This document shows positions 42,609 to 53,745 of a stretch of DNA of 64,000 bases, piece by piece. The notes beneath the pieces were generated by a model. That model was given only the letters and a program-made list of their open reading frames with translations, did no database searches and had not been told where the DNA came from. Source of the DNA: Pseudogymnoascus destructans (lineage: Eukaryota > Ascomycota > Leotiomycetes > Thelebolales > Thelebolaceae); assembly GCF_001641265.1 (NCBI RefSeq), contig NW_020167520.1, positions 1,550,001 through 1,614,000 on the forward strand. The letters run 5' to 3'. The first letter of the stretch is position 1. The number at the start of each line of letters is the position of its first letter. A program made the translations under genes and the position numbers.

Positions 42609-43714
42609 GTTTCGGTTTCCTTTAATGGCGGACGCGCTTCCTTCTTTTATCAGCAATTAGATCTTGCAATTAACGAACGAACGGAGATTTCACTTTACTT
42701 TCAACTCCACAACGGATTTTCACAAATATCACGAACCTGAAAAGCGCAAACTACGACGACGACACAACGTCTTTCTTTATTATCTAAAGCCCTTCATGTT
42801 TCCCGTCACCTTTTCCTTCAAAATAATGCAGTCCTTTTCCTTTTGATTCCCCAGACCTGTATTACGAAACCAACCTGATTCCAAACGGATTTTTTACAAA
42901 ACACCACATCCCTTTTTCACATTCACGAATGACACGCACCTCCGCGCCAATATTCTTTATTTTGTTCTTCTTGTCTTAATGCGTTCTTCTTACTATTTTT
43001 TTGGCTTTTCTTTGTTTACTACCCCAGCACCAGCGCCACGAGTCATGCGCATAGGGCATCAGAGACACCGGATGCCTGCCTACCTACACCACACCACACA
43101 CCTGCTGCTTTCACATACCCCCCCGGCGGATTTTTGTTTTTTTGTTACTTCAGAGCCAAGATCCAGGACATTCTGCCTTGCTCTCGCTCTCTAGAATGGG
43201 TATGGAGGCTTTCTAAGACTTAGCGCCATTTGGAACTGGAAGAGCTGGACAGCGAGAGGTGGTACGGGCTAGGAAACGGGGCGGGAGGTAGTTGTGCATA
43301 GCCGAATGAACGGCGGAGGAACAGAGGGGGATATCTGGCCTACCTACCTACTCTGTATATTAGAGGGCAAGCGAACCGACCTACCTACGAAGTGAAGTGT
43401 CCATTTCAGAGAGGGACCATGTGGAAAATGGGACAGCATGCAGATCTCAGTTCGCTTTGAGTTTTGAAGATGTGATTGTGCATATGAGTAGTGATATTGT
43501 GTGAGACTGTGCTATGTGAAGTAGCTGAGTCTGCGGTAATTTCATATACTGCCCATCGATTGTCATGGCTGGTCGTTTCCACATCTCGTCTTAAAGCCAT
43601 GATTCGAAATTCATCGCACTTGCTGCCACTATACACCACTCGACCATCTGGTCTTCACTCCCACCTGGATACTATACCCTCTCTCTCTCCATATCCCCAT
43701 CCCCTACCCCCTCC
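42609..43714. other. convergent intergenic region
   Basis: 1.1 kb between two converging genes. T- and A-rich with CTACCTACCTAC stretches (43338-43390) and TTTTTG runs; presumably two 3' UTRs. No gene seen. Confidence 0.5.
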
Positions 43715-45508
43715 CTACCTCAAAGTAACCTTCGGGAACCACCTCCCCCCACACCACCCCTTCACAACAATACTCTGAATATCAATATTCCCATTCGCCC
43801 CCACCTCCGGACTCCACATCTTCAACAAAATATACCTCCCACTAACCTCCGGCTCAAACACCAACCGACACCGACTCTTATCCCTCTCAATAAAAAACCT
43901 CGCATGCGGCGCCATCAGCCCCTGCCCGCTCCCCCTCCCATCAACTGCCTTCACCGCCTCCTCCGTCGCCTCATCAGCAGCCTCAATCGCATTCTCCAGC
44001 CCCAGCGACACCACAGACGGCTGACTGCGCCTCGCGCCCCACGATCCCGAGCGCGACCGCGACCACGGCGGCGCGGCGCCCCAGTCGCCAACCTCGTCCG
44101 TCCAATCGAGCTCGATAGGCCCGGGTGGTTCCTCCTCAGAGTCCTCCGAGGTAGTCTCCCCATATTCCATCAGCGCGTGGCCCATGCGCTCGCGCTCCTC
44201 GCGGCGGCGTTCGCGCGCGCGGTTGCGGTTGGCGCGCTGATAGCGCCGCGAGGAGGTCGACGAGCCGGCGTCGGACTCGGTGTCGGAGCTGCAAGAGGTG
44301 GTGACGCGGAAGGGCGGGGTGCAGGCGGGGTCGGTGAAGTCGGTGGGGATCTGGGCGGCGGGGCGGGAGTAGGGGGTCCCGTCGGAGTAGACGGTGGGGG
44401 ATTGGCGGGTGGCGGTGGTGGAGCCGTCGTCGTTGTGGCGGATGGAGATGACGGGGGCGGTGGCTACGGGGTTGCCTCGGCCGTTGCGGCGGTGGGGGGT
44501 TGGGAGGTATTGGATTTGGTATTTGGTGGTGCGGGTGAGGAGCTCGTCGGAATCCATGGAGATGAATACCATGCCTTCTTGGACTGGCGCTGTGTAACCC
44601 CGCGGCGGGGCCTTGATGATGATCTCTTTGAGGCAGAAGGGCCTGTCGCCCTCATGCTTGAGCACTAGATTGCAGCGATTGCTTTTGGTGGAGTACACTG
44701 AGTTGTCCGTTTTCAGGACGTTTGCTGCGCCGTATATGATGCTGTCTCGTTCCGAACCCTCTGAAAATGTGCCCCCATCACAGAACTCAATCTCCATGTT
44801 GAGTTTTCCGGGCTCGACTTGTCCATAATACCCATAGTTGACTGCGGGGATGCGTGACTCTGAAACCGGCGAACCTAGCCTTCTCCGCTTAAAAGCCCGA
44901 TTATTCTCTTCACCCTGTTCTTGCGCTGGGCCAAGTAGTTGTTCAAGCATTGGGGCTTCGAATCGACTGCGCGACTGGGACATCGCTTGCTGTAGCTGTT
45001 GTCCACTTTGGTACATCTCTTCAAGGCTGGCTAATGTTGGGCTACGCCGCCTCCCTTCTGTCAAAGAGCGGTGTACTTCTAAAAGGCGGCCACTCTCAGT
45101 CATGCGTGGTCGAGGTGGAGGAGCGGATCCTTGAGGTGGCACCGCCGAAGCGCTTGGAGAATAGCCTGGGGGCGCTACATCGATTCCAGGCGCACCGCCG
45201 GTCGAGCCCAAGCGGTTTGCTACTACCCTCGCACGCTGCCGCCTCACCCGGTCGCGGAGGTTATTTGACGACATGCTTCGTCGGAGCTGTTCTACCCGCA
45301 GCCTCGTGGCCTCTGCCTCTTCTGCGGTTCTGTCAAGTTCACCCAACACTTGTGCCAGTCGTGCGGTGCGGCTGTTGAAGCGGCTTATAGCTCTGAATAA
45401 TTCGCCCGAGGGGCTTATGTCGTACAAGGAGGCGTCGTCACCCAGTCTATCCTGTAGAAAGCGAGTTGTCTCTTCGAGATCGGGTTCTGGAGAGTCCGAG
45501 CCGTTCGA
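43715..45508 (-). CDS. conserved-looking coiled-coil / beta-rich protein, unrecognised
   Basis: A 597-codon exon that begins at a TAG acceptor (45508) and ends at 43715; the first exon with the start codon is not resolved. The N-terminal 75 residues are a coiled-coil (LFRAISRFNSRTARLAQVLGELDRTAEEAEATRLRVEQLRRS). A disordered stretch follows. Then come a beta-rich segment (MEIEFCDGGTFSEG ... SNRCNLVLKHEGDRPFCLKEIIIKAP) and, after a Ser/Arg-rich insert, a closing segment (RYILLKMWSPEVGANGNIDIQSIVVKGWCGGRWFP). The last two parts together look like one jelly-roll of the discoidin/APC10 kind split by a long loop; that is an inference. I do not know a named function. Start codon and first intron need transcript data. 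Confidence 0.7.
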   Translation of the reverse strand, partial: SNGSDSPEPDLEETTRFLQDRLGDDASLYDISPSGELFRAISRFNSRTARLAQVLGELDRTAEEAEATRLRVEQLRRSMSSNNLRDRVRRQRARVVANRLGSTGGAPGIDVAPPGYSPSASAVPPQGSAPPPRPRMTESGRLLEVHRSLTEGRRRSPTLASLEEMYQSGQQLQQAMSQSRSRFEAPMLEQLLGPAQEQGEENNRAFKRRRLGSPVSESRIPAVNYGYYGQVEPGKLNMEIEFCDGGTFSEGSERDSIIYGAANVLKTDNSVYSTKSNRCNLVLKHEGDRPFCLKEIIIKAPPRGYTAPVQEGMVFISMDSDELLTRTTKYQIQYLPTPHRRNGRGNPVATAPVISIRHNDDGSTTATRQSPTVYSDGTPYSRPAAQIPTDFTDPACTPPFRVTTSCSSDTESDAGSSTSSRRYQRANRNRARERRREERERMGHALMEYGETTSEDSEEEPPGPIELDWTDEVGDWGAAPPWSRSRSGSWGARRSQPSVVSLGLENAIEAADEATEEAVKAVDGRGSGQGLMAPHARFFIERDKSRCRLVFEPEVSGRYILLKMWSPEVGANGNIDIQSIVVKGWCGGRWFPKVTLR

Positions 45509-46283
45509 CTACAGTATATAGTTAGCTATCTCTGGGCCATTTCGTACAAGTCGAGGTTCCGGGATTGAGGTCACTTGCCATCAGATATGAAGCCTAGGAA
45601 CAAGGGCAGGTGGCGGTGACAACAAAGGGCAGGCGCATGCACGATTACTGTCTGTTGTAGGTGCGAGATGGGTAGCTATATCAGATAGGGCAGAGCACCG
45701 AGGAGTAAGAGTGTCTTCGTCTTCGCAGCGGTGAGTGAGTGAGTGAATGAGCAGTAGAGAAGTTGCAGTTACGGTTTCATTTATTGAGTTTATGGAGAAT
45801 AGAGGAGCAAGTGTAGGAGTACAAGATGCACTGTACGAGTATAGAGGTATAGAGGGGGTGGTAGTGGCGGTAGCTTGGCGGTAGTTGGGTGGTAGGGGTT
45901 GGTGGGGGAAGGAGCCCCGGAACCCGTGAATGCGGCAGTCTGACCAATTACAGTGCTGTAAGTACGTGCGACCAAGCAAAATGCACCCTCCGCAGACATC
46001 AGGGTATATTGCTTCATTATTGACTCGATGCTTGTTATACCACTTAATATTGCCTTGTCACAAAGAGATCAAAGCATCTACAAATTTCCTCTGTCCTTCT
46101 CAAGCTTTAATTGCGCTTTTTGTCGATCCTATACCGTCACACTGGTGCTGTGCTCTTGTAAGTTAAGGCTGAAAATAGGCAGTTTCCAGAACAACAACAC
46201 TGCCAGAACAGACCCGGTCCTGCAAGTTATTCTCCAAACTCAGCCTCGTCGCCGTTAGACTACAGTACCGTTCCCTGCCCGCC
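45509..46283. other. divergent promoter region
   Basis: Lies between the minus-strand gene above and AOS1. It must contain the missing first exon of the former: an ATGGCAAGTGACC on the minus strand at about 45572 is one candidate, but no phase fits cleanly. It also holds the AOS1 promoter. Runs of GAGTGAGTGAGTGAATGAGC occur at about 45732. Confidence 0.4.
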
Positions 46284-47546
46284 ATGGCAGCAAACACAGA
46301 GGATGGAGGGCCAAGCCTCCAGAATGAGACCACAACTAATGCAGCCCCGGAGACTGGGATTACTGCCGGTGAGCTTCTTCCCAAATCCAACACTGTGCGT
46401 GTTGCCTGTCATTTCAGAATCTAACGCGCACCAGACGAGATTGCCCTGTACGACCGTCAGATCAGGCTCTGGGGCGTCAAGGCCCAAGAGAAGATCCGCA
46501 ATGCCAACGTTCTCCTCATTAGCATGCGAGCACTCGCGAATGAAATCGCAAAGAACCTCGTACTGGCAGGCATCAATTCCCTGACGATAATCGATCACAG
46601 CATACTCACGGAGAGGGATTTGGGCGCACAGTTCTTTGTTTCGGAGACTGATGTTGGGAAAAACAGGGCTGAAGCGGCGGCACCACAGGTCCGGAACCTC
46701 AACCCGAGAGTCAGTATCATAGTCGACACGGATGATATCAGCATCAAAGGGCCTGGATACTTTCAGAGTTACGATATAGTGATTGCGACAGACCTTCTCC
46801 CGGATACCCTCAACCTCATCAATACAGCAACGCGAGTGAACAACAAGCCTTTCTACGCGGCAGGCGTGCAAGGGCTCTACGGCTTCATCTTTGCCGACCT
46901 CATACAACATGACTACGTTATCGAGCGTGAGAAGGGCAATAGAGAAACACTATTACAGCCAGAGACACGGACACGCTCAGTCATCGACGCGAAAACCAAA
47001 AAGGAAGGCGGAAAGCTCATAGAGATGGTCACCAAGCGCGAAGTCTATTCAACCTGGTTCCTAGCCAGCGACACCGCGCCTCTACCCCAAGATTATGCAA
47101 AAAGCCGCCGCCGTCTAAAGGCCGTCACCCCAATCCTATCGTGCTTCCGCGCCCTCTGGGAATTCCAACAAATCTACGACGGCCGCTTCCCAAGCAACCA
47201 CGCCGACATCGCCGCCTTCACTACCCTAGCGACATCAAAACACCGAGCCCTCGGCCTCCCGACAGAGACCCTGCGCGCCGAGGTCCTGCGCAGTTTCCTG
47301 CGGAACCTAGGCGGGGAGGTCGCCCCCGTAACAGCTATCCTAGGCGGCCAGGTAGCGCAGGATGTAATCAATGTGCTCGGGCAGCAGCAACAGCCCATCC
47401 AGAACCTAGTGCTCTTCGACGGGAATCTCATGGAGGCGCCGGCTTACGCCCTCCACCCCGACGGCGATCTGGGTGTAGCGCTGCTCCCTCTTTCCGCGGC
47501 GGCGCAGAACGGGAATGCGCCCGGTGCGCCAAATGGAGTGAATTGA
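46284..47546 (+). CDS. AOS1: SUMO-activating enzyme subunit AOS1
   Basis: Two exons (46284-46368, 46435-47546) with a 66-bp intron (branch CTAAC) give 398 residues. The adenylation-fold landmarks are YDRQIRLWG near the start, the nucleotide loop NVLLISMRALANEIAKNLVLAGI (here less canonical, with ANEIAK), LTIIDH, and DLGAQFF. The C-terminal half has APVTAILGGQVAQDVINVL, the usual closing helix of E1 enzymes. No catalytic cysteine domain is present, as expected: AOS1 pairs with UBA2, which carries the cysteine, to activate SUMO with ATP in the nucleus. The length and the lack of a cysteine domain separate it from UBA1 and UBA3. Intact. It converges on BMT5, with 142 bp between stop codons. Confidence 0.9.
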
Positions 47547-47688
47547 TTTTTGGTTGGATAGCTGGCCCAAGGCGACGCTGTGTATCCCGCCACGTACTGG
47601 TTCGCGGCCTGGGGAAAACGGGCGCCGCAGAACGGGGTCTAGGCGTAATAAGGCGTTGGAAAGTAGAGCATAGATACCAAGCAAGATA

Positions 47689-48729
47689 TTAATCTTCATT
47701 TTCCCCTTCTCCCTCACTCCCACTGTCCACCTCCTCCCTTTCACTGTGATCCGCCGCAACATCCTCCTCTTCCAGCTCTTCCAATTCCGACAGCCCTTCC
47801 ACAGCCTCCTTTTCCCCCTCGTCGCTGTCATCAGCCCCTCTCTTCCTCTTAGAAACTACAGGTGCAACCTCGTCCTTCTTCACAAACACGTAACTCCTCG
47901 CCGGCCTCTCCTCCCCCTTCCACCCCGTCTCACTCACCTCTCCCGCCCCCGTCTTTACAACCCCAGTCGTACGCGCGTGGTGGTACCCTGGATACGCCGA
48001 AGCCTGGAACTTGAATGACCGCTCCACCGCGAACCCGCTGTGTCGTGCTAAATCCCTAATATTCCATAGCGTGTATGGCATTCCCTCGAAGAGGGTGACG
48101 ATGATACTCCCCCCCGGCGCCAGCGACGGTATAGCGCGTTTAAAGAAATTAACCAAGAGTTCTGCGTCCATCCGTTAGCACTCATACTACCCTCATCTCC
48201 ACCCCCCGTACCTTGGTTATACCTAACCTGCCGATTCACATCCGTACTCTTCCCCCCCACATGCGGAAAATTAAAAATCACCCTATCCATCCCCCCCTCT
48301 TCCTCCCCCCCCACACTTCCCCTCCCGATCCCAAACCCCCATCCTCCCCGCATCAACATTATACACAACCTTCTGCTCCTTCTCCTCCAGTGCTTCTACA
48401 TTCGCCCCAACATGTGGGTACTTCTCCTCCAGCTCCTTCCTATTCCTCTCCTGCACCGTCGCGACGACGTGTCCGCATCCGTGCGAGCTCACTAGGGAAG
48501 CGGCGAAGGATAAATCCCCGTCCCCGATGAGGAGTATGCGATCAGCAGGGGAAAAGGGGATTATAGGCGCCTGCTTCTTGTGCGGGACTACTTTCTTCGC
48601 CGGCGCGGCGGCGGCGGTGGTGGCTGGGCCTTTGGAGCCGGCTTTGAGGTGCTTGGGGGTGGGCTTGGCGGGGGGTTTGTATTTTTTGGCTGGGCCGCCC
48701 GCGAGGCGTTGGCGCTTGTTTTTGCCCAT
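47689..48729 (-). CDS. BMT5: 25S rRNA uridine-N3 methyltransferase BMT5 (DUF2431)
   Basis: Starts at 48729 (MGKNKRQRL, a basic nucleolar-type N-terminus; the frame is open upstream, but this ATG begins the conserved region). Contains the SAM-binding motif RILLIGDGDLSFAASL, EKYPHVGANVEAL, then DRVIFNFPHVGGKSTDVNRQVRYNQ, an intron at 48162-48211 (branch GCTAAC), LAPGGSIIVTLFEGMPYTLWNIRDLARHSGF and PGYHHARTTGVV. This is the whole DUF2431 fold. An acidic tail closes it. In yeast Bmt5 methylates U2634 of 25S rRNA. The frame shifts by one base between VVYNVDAGRMGVWDREGK and DRVIFNF, within two C/G homopolymer tracts (48291-48297 and 48305-48312). This is an assembly error, polymorphism or true break. 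Confidence 0.85.
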
Positions 48730-49121
48730 TGTGTGTGTGAGGCAATGGGTGGGATTGGGGGGTGGTGAAGGAGGGATGGGGGATGGGATCGGGAAAATGG
48801 GGGAAGGCTGAAAATTCATGCGGCCGCTGGGGCGAGGCGGGGGAAAGGTTATATGGTGGGGCAGTGTGGAGTAACTATATCGGGAAGGGAAGCCTCATAG
48901 GAGTTGATGGAAGTTGATGATAATATTATTTGCTAAATATATGGAAGGATAACACATATAACATTGGCTGATTGTTAGAGCGAAGGCACTTTGAATTGAA
49001 CTCCAAAATACGGCCAAGGGCTGTTACAACGAAACTTGTTCATCAACTACATTTTCAATTTCCTTGTGCTATCTGACTTTCTTTTCTATGAGCCAATAAC
49101 GCCGCCGTGTTCAAATTAGCC

Positions 49122-50884
49122 ATGAGCTTTGGCTTCAGCCTGGGCGATATCATCGCCGTAGTCAGCCTTGCAAACAAGATCCGCCAACGAATTATTTGAT
49201 AGTCCAGAGCGATTCAAGGCGATCGCTACTGAGTGAGTTATTGCAGTTGTCTGTTGGTTCCAGGGCACTTACTGTTCCCGGCCAGCAGAAAACTGAGCTA
49301 CATGGGACAGTGCAGGGATGTCATCATCTTCTAGAAGAGCTAAAAATTGCACTTGATAAGTATCAGGAGTTGGATCCGGACGCCAAAGGCTCAAACGGGA
49401 GGTCCCCAAAGGTAAAGACTCACTTGGGACTAGAAGGACATAGACGGGTTTCGGGGTCGGATCTCGTCGAATATCATACTATTAAATACATTCCTAGGAC
49501 TCATAGGTAGGTAAAGGGCTCTCCTTCATTTGAAATGAATACCCAAGCTAGATCAGAGCAGCTGTAACGGGTGCCGCCGTTACAGTACATGTGGTATATA
49601 AAGCGTGTTACGCGTATTCCGGGCGAGCCGGAATACTGTAGTCTTTTTGGCTCAGTGGGATGTAGCGCGAGCGTAACCGTACATCATTACACTTCACCTC
49701 GAGTCATTGATCAGAAAGACGTCGCCTAAGGCTATCAAAGCGGCCTTAGAAAAGCCTCCGACAGGATCCGAAGCGTATGATTATGCGTATAAGGAAGCAA
49801 TGGGAGAATTGAGGGTCAGATTGCCGACTCTCAAGACCTTGCTAAACAAGCTCTCGGCTGGATCACTTGCTCTAAGAGACCCCTGACAACCTTGGAGCTT
49901 CAGCATGCCCTTGCAGTCGATATAGGCCAGTCTAGCCTTGATGAGGAGAATCTTCCCGACATCGAAGATGTTGTTTCAGTATGTGCTGGCTTGGTGACTA
50001 TTGATGAAGAGAGTGGGATAATCCGATTTGTCCATTATACGACACAAGAATACTTTGAGCTGACCTGGCTTTCTTGCTTCCATAATGCGCGGGAGGATAT
50101 CGTGAAAACTTGCGTTACCTACCAGTTATTTAGTACCATTGAGAGTGGTTTCTGTGCCACGGATTACGAATTCGAGGAACGCTTTAAAGTTTAAATCCAC
50201 TTTACGACTATGCGGCCCAGAATTGGGCCCATTACGCTTGCGCAGGTTCGACAGAAGTAGAAGAGTCAATTCTGGATCTTCTTCAGAGTGACGACGCTGT
50301 ATCCGCCTCTAGTCAAGCGACGATGATGACTTATAGGGAATATCCTGGCTACAGTCAAAGGTGGCAAGGGGAGTGAGAGGGGCACACCTTGCAGAATATT
50401 TTGGACTGGAGAAAGCGATGACAGCCTTATTAAAAAAAGGACACCGCCCAGATTCCAAGGACTCTTTCGGTCAAACACCGCTGATGTGGGCCGTAGCCTT
50501 CGGGCACGAGGCGGTGGTGAAACTGCTGCTTGCCACAGTTGGCGTCAACGCGAACGCCATAGACACCAATGGTGCGCCGCCGCTGGCGTACGCCGCAATG
50601 ATCGGGAAAGAGGCGGTATTAAAGCTGTTACTCGCCACAGCTGCCGTTAACGTAAACTCTAGGAACATTGACGATGAGACACCGCTGTGGATAGCCGCAG
50701 AGAACGGGCAGCGGGAGTGGTGAAGCTGCTGCTCGCTACCGGTAGCGTCGACATAGACTCTGAGAACCATCGGGGTGAAACGCCTCTGTGGATAGCCGCA
50801 TACCACAGGCATGAGGGAGTGGTGAAGCTGCTAGAATCGAGCGGGGACAAGACAAAAGAAACGAAAGGAGAGCCAAGTCCTTAG
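49122..50884 (+). pseudogene. NACHT-ankyrin (NLR-like) gene relic lacking NACHT
   Basis: The N-terminus MSFGFSLGDIIAVV and ERFKAIATE ... TGQQKTELHGTVQGC belong to the helical effector domain found at the front of many fungal NLR-like proteins. The region 49700-49880 (KAALEKPPTGSEAYDYAY) and LTTLELQHALAVDIG ... LPDIEDVVSVCAGLVTIDEESGIIRFVHYTTQEYF is the winged-helix region that follows a NACHT ATPase. From about 50360 four or five ankyrin repeats follow (TPLMWAVAFGHEAVVKLLLATVG type). The NACHT domain itself is missing, and a MITE lies at that spot. Frameshifts occur near 49215, 49880, 50195-50360 and 50720. Such proteins act in fungal heterokaryon incompatibility and innate immunity; this copy cannot work. 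Confidence 0.85.
49569..49691 (-). mobile_element. 123-bp MITE-like element, copy 2
   Basis: Reverse-orientation copy of the element at 8017-8139, same length, a handful of differences (for example CCGGCTCGCCCGG against CTGGCTCCCCCGG in one strand reading). No target duplication is visible, because the flanks have been changed: the host gene lacks its whole NACHT segment at this point. The ends are GGGTGCCGCCGTTACAG and CATCATTACA. Confidence 0.85.
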
Positions 50885-51255
50885 GAAGTCATCCTGTCCG
50901 AGAGATACTGTAGGTTTACACGACAAGGGATCGCGAGCGACTTGATGGCTTATAATACTAGATATACTCGCCTAGCAGGGCCACGTAGTGGTGAGGGTGC
51001 GGAGAGGCCATACTTCGCACGATGAGCGCAGTGGGTGCGAGAATGTTGGGAAGGAGAGGGGCCATGGAGAGATACAGTCAAGGGGGCAAGATACCCCTTT
51101 ATAGAACTCGAAAGCGGCAGGAGGCCAGTGTTTACACGTCCGATTCGGTTGGCGCCAAGCCCACCAGGTCGAACACCACGATCTAGATTGTGATATTCCA
51201 ATAAGGTGCTACTGATCCACATAATTGAATTGTTTCGGTTTTCTCTATATATTCT

Positions 51256-51298
51256 GCAGGCCTCGGGAAGCAAATCAAAAATGCTTCCCGAGGCCTGC
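51256..51298. repeat. perfect 17-bp hairpin with 9-base loop
   Basis: Arms GCAGGCCTCGGGAAGCA and its exact complement, with loop AATCAAAAA, in the gap between the NACHT-ankyrin relic and BDP1. 50885-51426 otherwise holds no gene; its last part is the BDP1 3' flank. The hairpin could be a foldback transposon relic, an RNA structure or a cruciform site. Confidence 0.9.
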
Positions 51299-51426
51299 TT
51301 AGGTTCCTTCCAGACAATAATCTCAAATGGAATGTCTAATGGCATAACCTGCCTTCTACAGACCAATCATATGTTCCTTGGCTTGGATGCTGCACTAGCC
51401 TTCCGTCAAGTCCATGGACAAGCCTT

Positions 51427-53340
51427 TCAGATATCCCCCAGATACTCCACATCTTCCCCACCCCCGAAAGCACTCGCCTTATTCTTCTTCTTGCCCTTAT
51501 TTTTCGATTTCGCGGCATTGCTGCCCCCTCCAAATCTATCATTCTCTTTTCTTTCCGGCCCACGAGTAGCGTGAATAGCAGCCTTCTTCTGCCTCGTCGC
51601 TTCCGCAAGCTCGGCTTCCACGCGCGCCTCTTCGGCGTTCTGCTCCGCCTCGATCTCCTCTCGCTCGGCATTGATGACCGCCACATCCTCGTACTCCAGG
51701 CCGGTATGAGACTTGTATTCGTCGAAGTTGATCGGTACCTTCTCTCCCAGTAACGCGCTATTAATCTTGCTAGGGTAAAGCCGCTCCTCTTTGTTGAACT
51801 TGAGCTTGATTTGGCGCCTATTTCGATCAGGAAACATCTTGGAAATCATCTCGAAATCGGTTCCGAACATGCGCAGGCCGACGTAGAACTTTTCTTCGGC
51901 CTCGAGGTCCCAGAATATGTTCTTCTCGCGTTTCATGAACGTGCCAGACGTGGTGATCCGCGTGAACTCGTTTTCTTCGATGATTTCCATGACTCCAGCG
52001 TTTGCTGCAGCTAATTTGTGGCGATCGAGGTTCAAAGAGCTTTCGTCGATAACAATCTGCCCATCCACCAATCTCATGCGAGGGCCTACGCTTGTGGTTT
52101 GAAGGGGTGTCTCGTTCGCCGATCGCGTTGTTGCCGAGGGCCTTTCATCGTCGGAGGCTCCAACAAGCTCGGGATTCTCTCTCCGCAGTTTCGCCTTCGC
52201 TTTCCTGTCTATATCCCTCTGCTTTATTTCATCGTGCTTGCTAAACTTCTTGCCAATCTTGAGATCCTTGCAAAGATCTGCCATCTTGATTGTTGAGTGG
52301 TCAATTTCCTGATCTTCCGCATCCTCGGGGGTCTCCGCGCGCTTTTTCCGCGTTCTGGGTTTTGGGGTGCTAGAAGTGGCAGCCCTGGGTTCCCTGGGCT
52401 TCCTAGGTTTCCTGGGCGCGCTTGTGCGCGGTGTCTTGGTTGCGTGGACTTGAACTTCAATGCTACGCCGAATATCAATGTTGGCATCATCCAATTTCCG
52501 TTTCCTAGCCCTCGGCTTTGCCTTAGGAGGCTGCACGGGAGTTGGGACGCCGGAAGTTCCATCTAGATTCAGAGGCACCACTGGGATAAGTTGGGATGGG
52601 TGGCCTGTTTCACCTGCACCCAAGGCAGATAAGTCCATAGACTCATCTTGAGTGCTAATTGTAACAGTATCACTCCTCTCGACATCCTCGCGATCAATAT
52701 GTTGCTGGGTTGGTTGTGAAACAGGCGGACGTATTGTAGCAGTGTCTTGAGGTGTGCTTATTATTGCCGGTCTTTCCGTCACCTTTCCAAGGCGTCCCTC
52801 CTCACTCGAAGCAGCAACTGGAGTCGTTTCAGCGGCTATTGTTGATGGTATCGAAGGGGGGCGTGTCGTGGGTTTTGAGATTGGCACCGTTTCCTGGGAT
52901 TGTGGGGGGATTGGGACTTGGCTCAGTCTTCGACGAGTACTTGACGGCACCGACACCGCAGCCTCTTGTTCCAATGGGGTCGCAGTTATTGGCGGCTGCA
53001 CTACTTCTTTTGTAGGAGGAGGTATGACTGCAAAGTCTTGCCTGGCCGAAGTGGCTGGTGGTGCCGCCGAATCTTTTGGAGGCGGAGGTATGACTGCAGA
53101 ATCTTGTCGCGCTACTGGTTTCTCCACAGAGGGTGCTGATTGAACTTCGGGTGCAGCTGGCCATTCCACCTCGACCGACGGGATGGGAACATTATTAGCA
53201 GACGGAGGCGCTGCGGCTTGCGCTTGCTTTTCGACAGGTGGGATCGATGGTGAGGCTGATGGTGCAGTAACCCCAGGTCTTCGCGCTGGAGCGCGTGGCT
53301 TGAAGCTCGCGGCTCCTTTCTTCTTCAAAAGGGAACTCAT
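51427..53340 (-). CDS. BDP1: TFIIIB subunit BDP1 (B'')
   Basis: Single exon, 637 residues, starting MSSLLKKKGAASFKPRAPARRPG, the usual basic opening of fungal BDP1. A long disordered, Pro/Gln/Thr-rich region with repeated VIPPPPKDSAAPP-like phrases follows. Then come basic stretches, MADLCKDLKIGKKFSKHDEI, and the SANT/Myb domain (about 460-530; KNIFWDLEAEEKFYVGLRMFGTDFEMISKMFPDRNRRQIKLKFNKEER), the signature of the family. The acidic/Lys-rich tail ends the protein. BDP1 joins TBP and BRF1 to recruit RNA polymerase III to tRNA and 5S genes. Intact. Divergent from BRE1, with about 400 bp between starts. Confidence 0.93.
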   Translation of the reverse strand: MSSLLKKKGAASFKPRAPARRPGVTAPSASPSIPPVEKQAQAAAPPSANNVPIPSVEVEWPAAPEVQSAPSVEKPVARQDSAVIPPPPKDSAAPPATSARQDFAVIPPPTKEVVQPPITATPLEQEAAVSVPSSTRRRLSQVPIPPQSQETVPISKPTTRPPSIPSTIAAETTPVAASSEEGRLGKVTERPAIISTPQDTATIRPPVSQPTQQHIDREDVERSDTVTISTQDESMDLSALGAGETGHPSQLIPVVPLNLDGTSGVPTPVQPPKAKPRARKRKLDDANIDIRRSIEVQVHATKTPRTSAPRKPRKPREPRAATSSTPKPRTRKKRAETPEDAEDQEIDHSTIKMADLCKDLKIGKKFSKHDEIKQRDIDRKAKAKLRRENPELVGASDDERPSATTRSANETPLQTTSVGPRMRLVDGQIVIDESSLNLDRHKLAAANAGVMEIIEENEFTRITTSGTFMKREKNIFWDLEAEEKFYVGLRMFGTDFEMISKMFPDRNRRQIKLKFNKEERLYPSKINSALLGEKVPINFDEYKSHTGLEYEDVAVINAEREEIEAEQNAEEARVEAELAEATRQKKAAIHATRGPERKENDRFGGGSNAAKSKNKGKKKNKASAFGGGEDVEYLGDI

Positions 53341-53745
53341 GGCTCAGACGTTCCCATCCATGAGAAAGGCCGGGTAGGTTGTTGGCCAAAGTGCTGAGAA
53401 TCCCTTCAGAGGCGCAGTTGTCGTTGGATGTTCGCTGCGAGTCAGGAAAGCGCATTTTAGTTTACAAGGCTAGTTATCTATCTTTGTTATCGAGTCTAGG
53501 CGTCTGAAAAGTGGGACTAAGCGACAGATTTGGAGCTAGTGCACTTTTGGTCTCTACAACGCTAGGATCCGACCTTCGATCTTTTGAACAATCCTGCTCC
53601 CCCTTCAACACCACATTGCCACCACATCCCGCGACAACATACAACAAACTTACAACAAACTTCTCTCTCCTGACGACAATGAGCTAGGTCTTGCTCTTAA
53701 ACACTGTTCATCGCGACGCGCGATTCTTGTGCTGCCTTGCTTCTG
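53341..53745. promoter_or_regulatory. bidirectional promoter region BDP1/BRE1
   Basis: 405 bp between divergent start codons. No clear TATA box; CT-rich leader (53585-53680) before BRE1. Compactness suggests a shared regulatory region. This is inference from spacing alone. Confidence 0.5.

Noticed and set aside
43904..44668. Plus-strand open frame of 254 codons
   Set aside because: Shadow of the minus-strand coiled-coil/beta-rich gene; low-complexity Arg/Gly composition.
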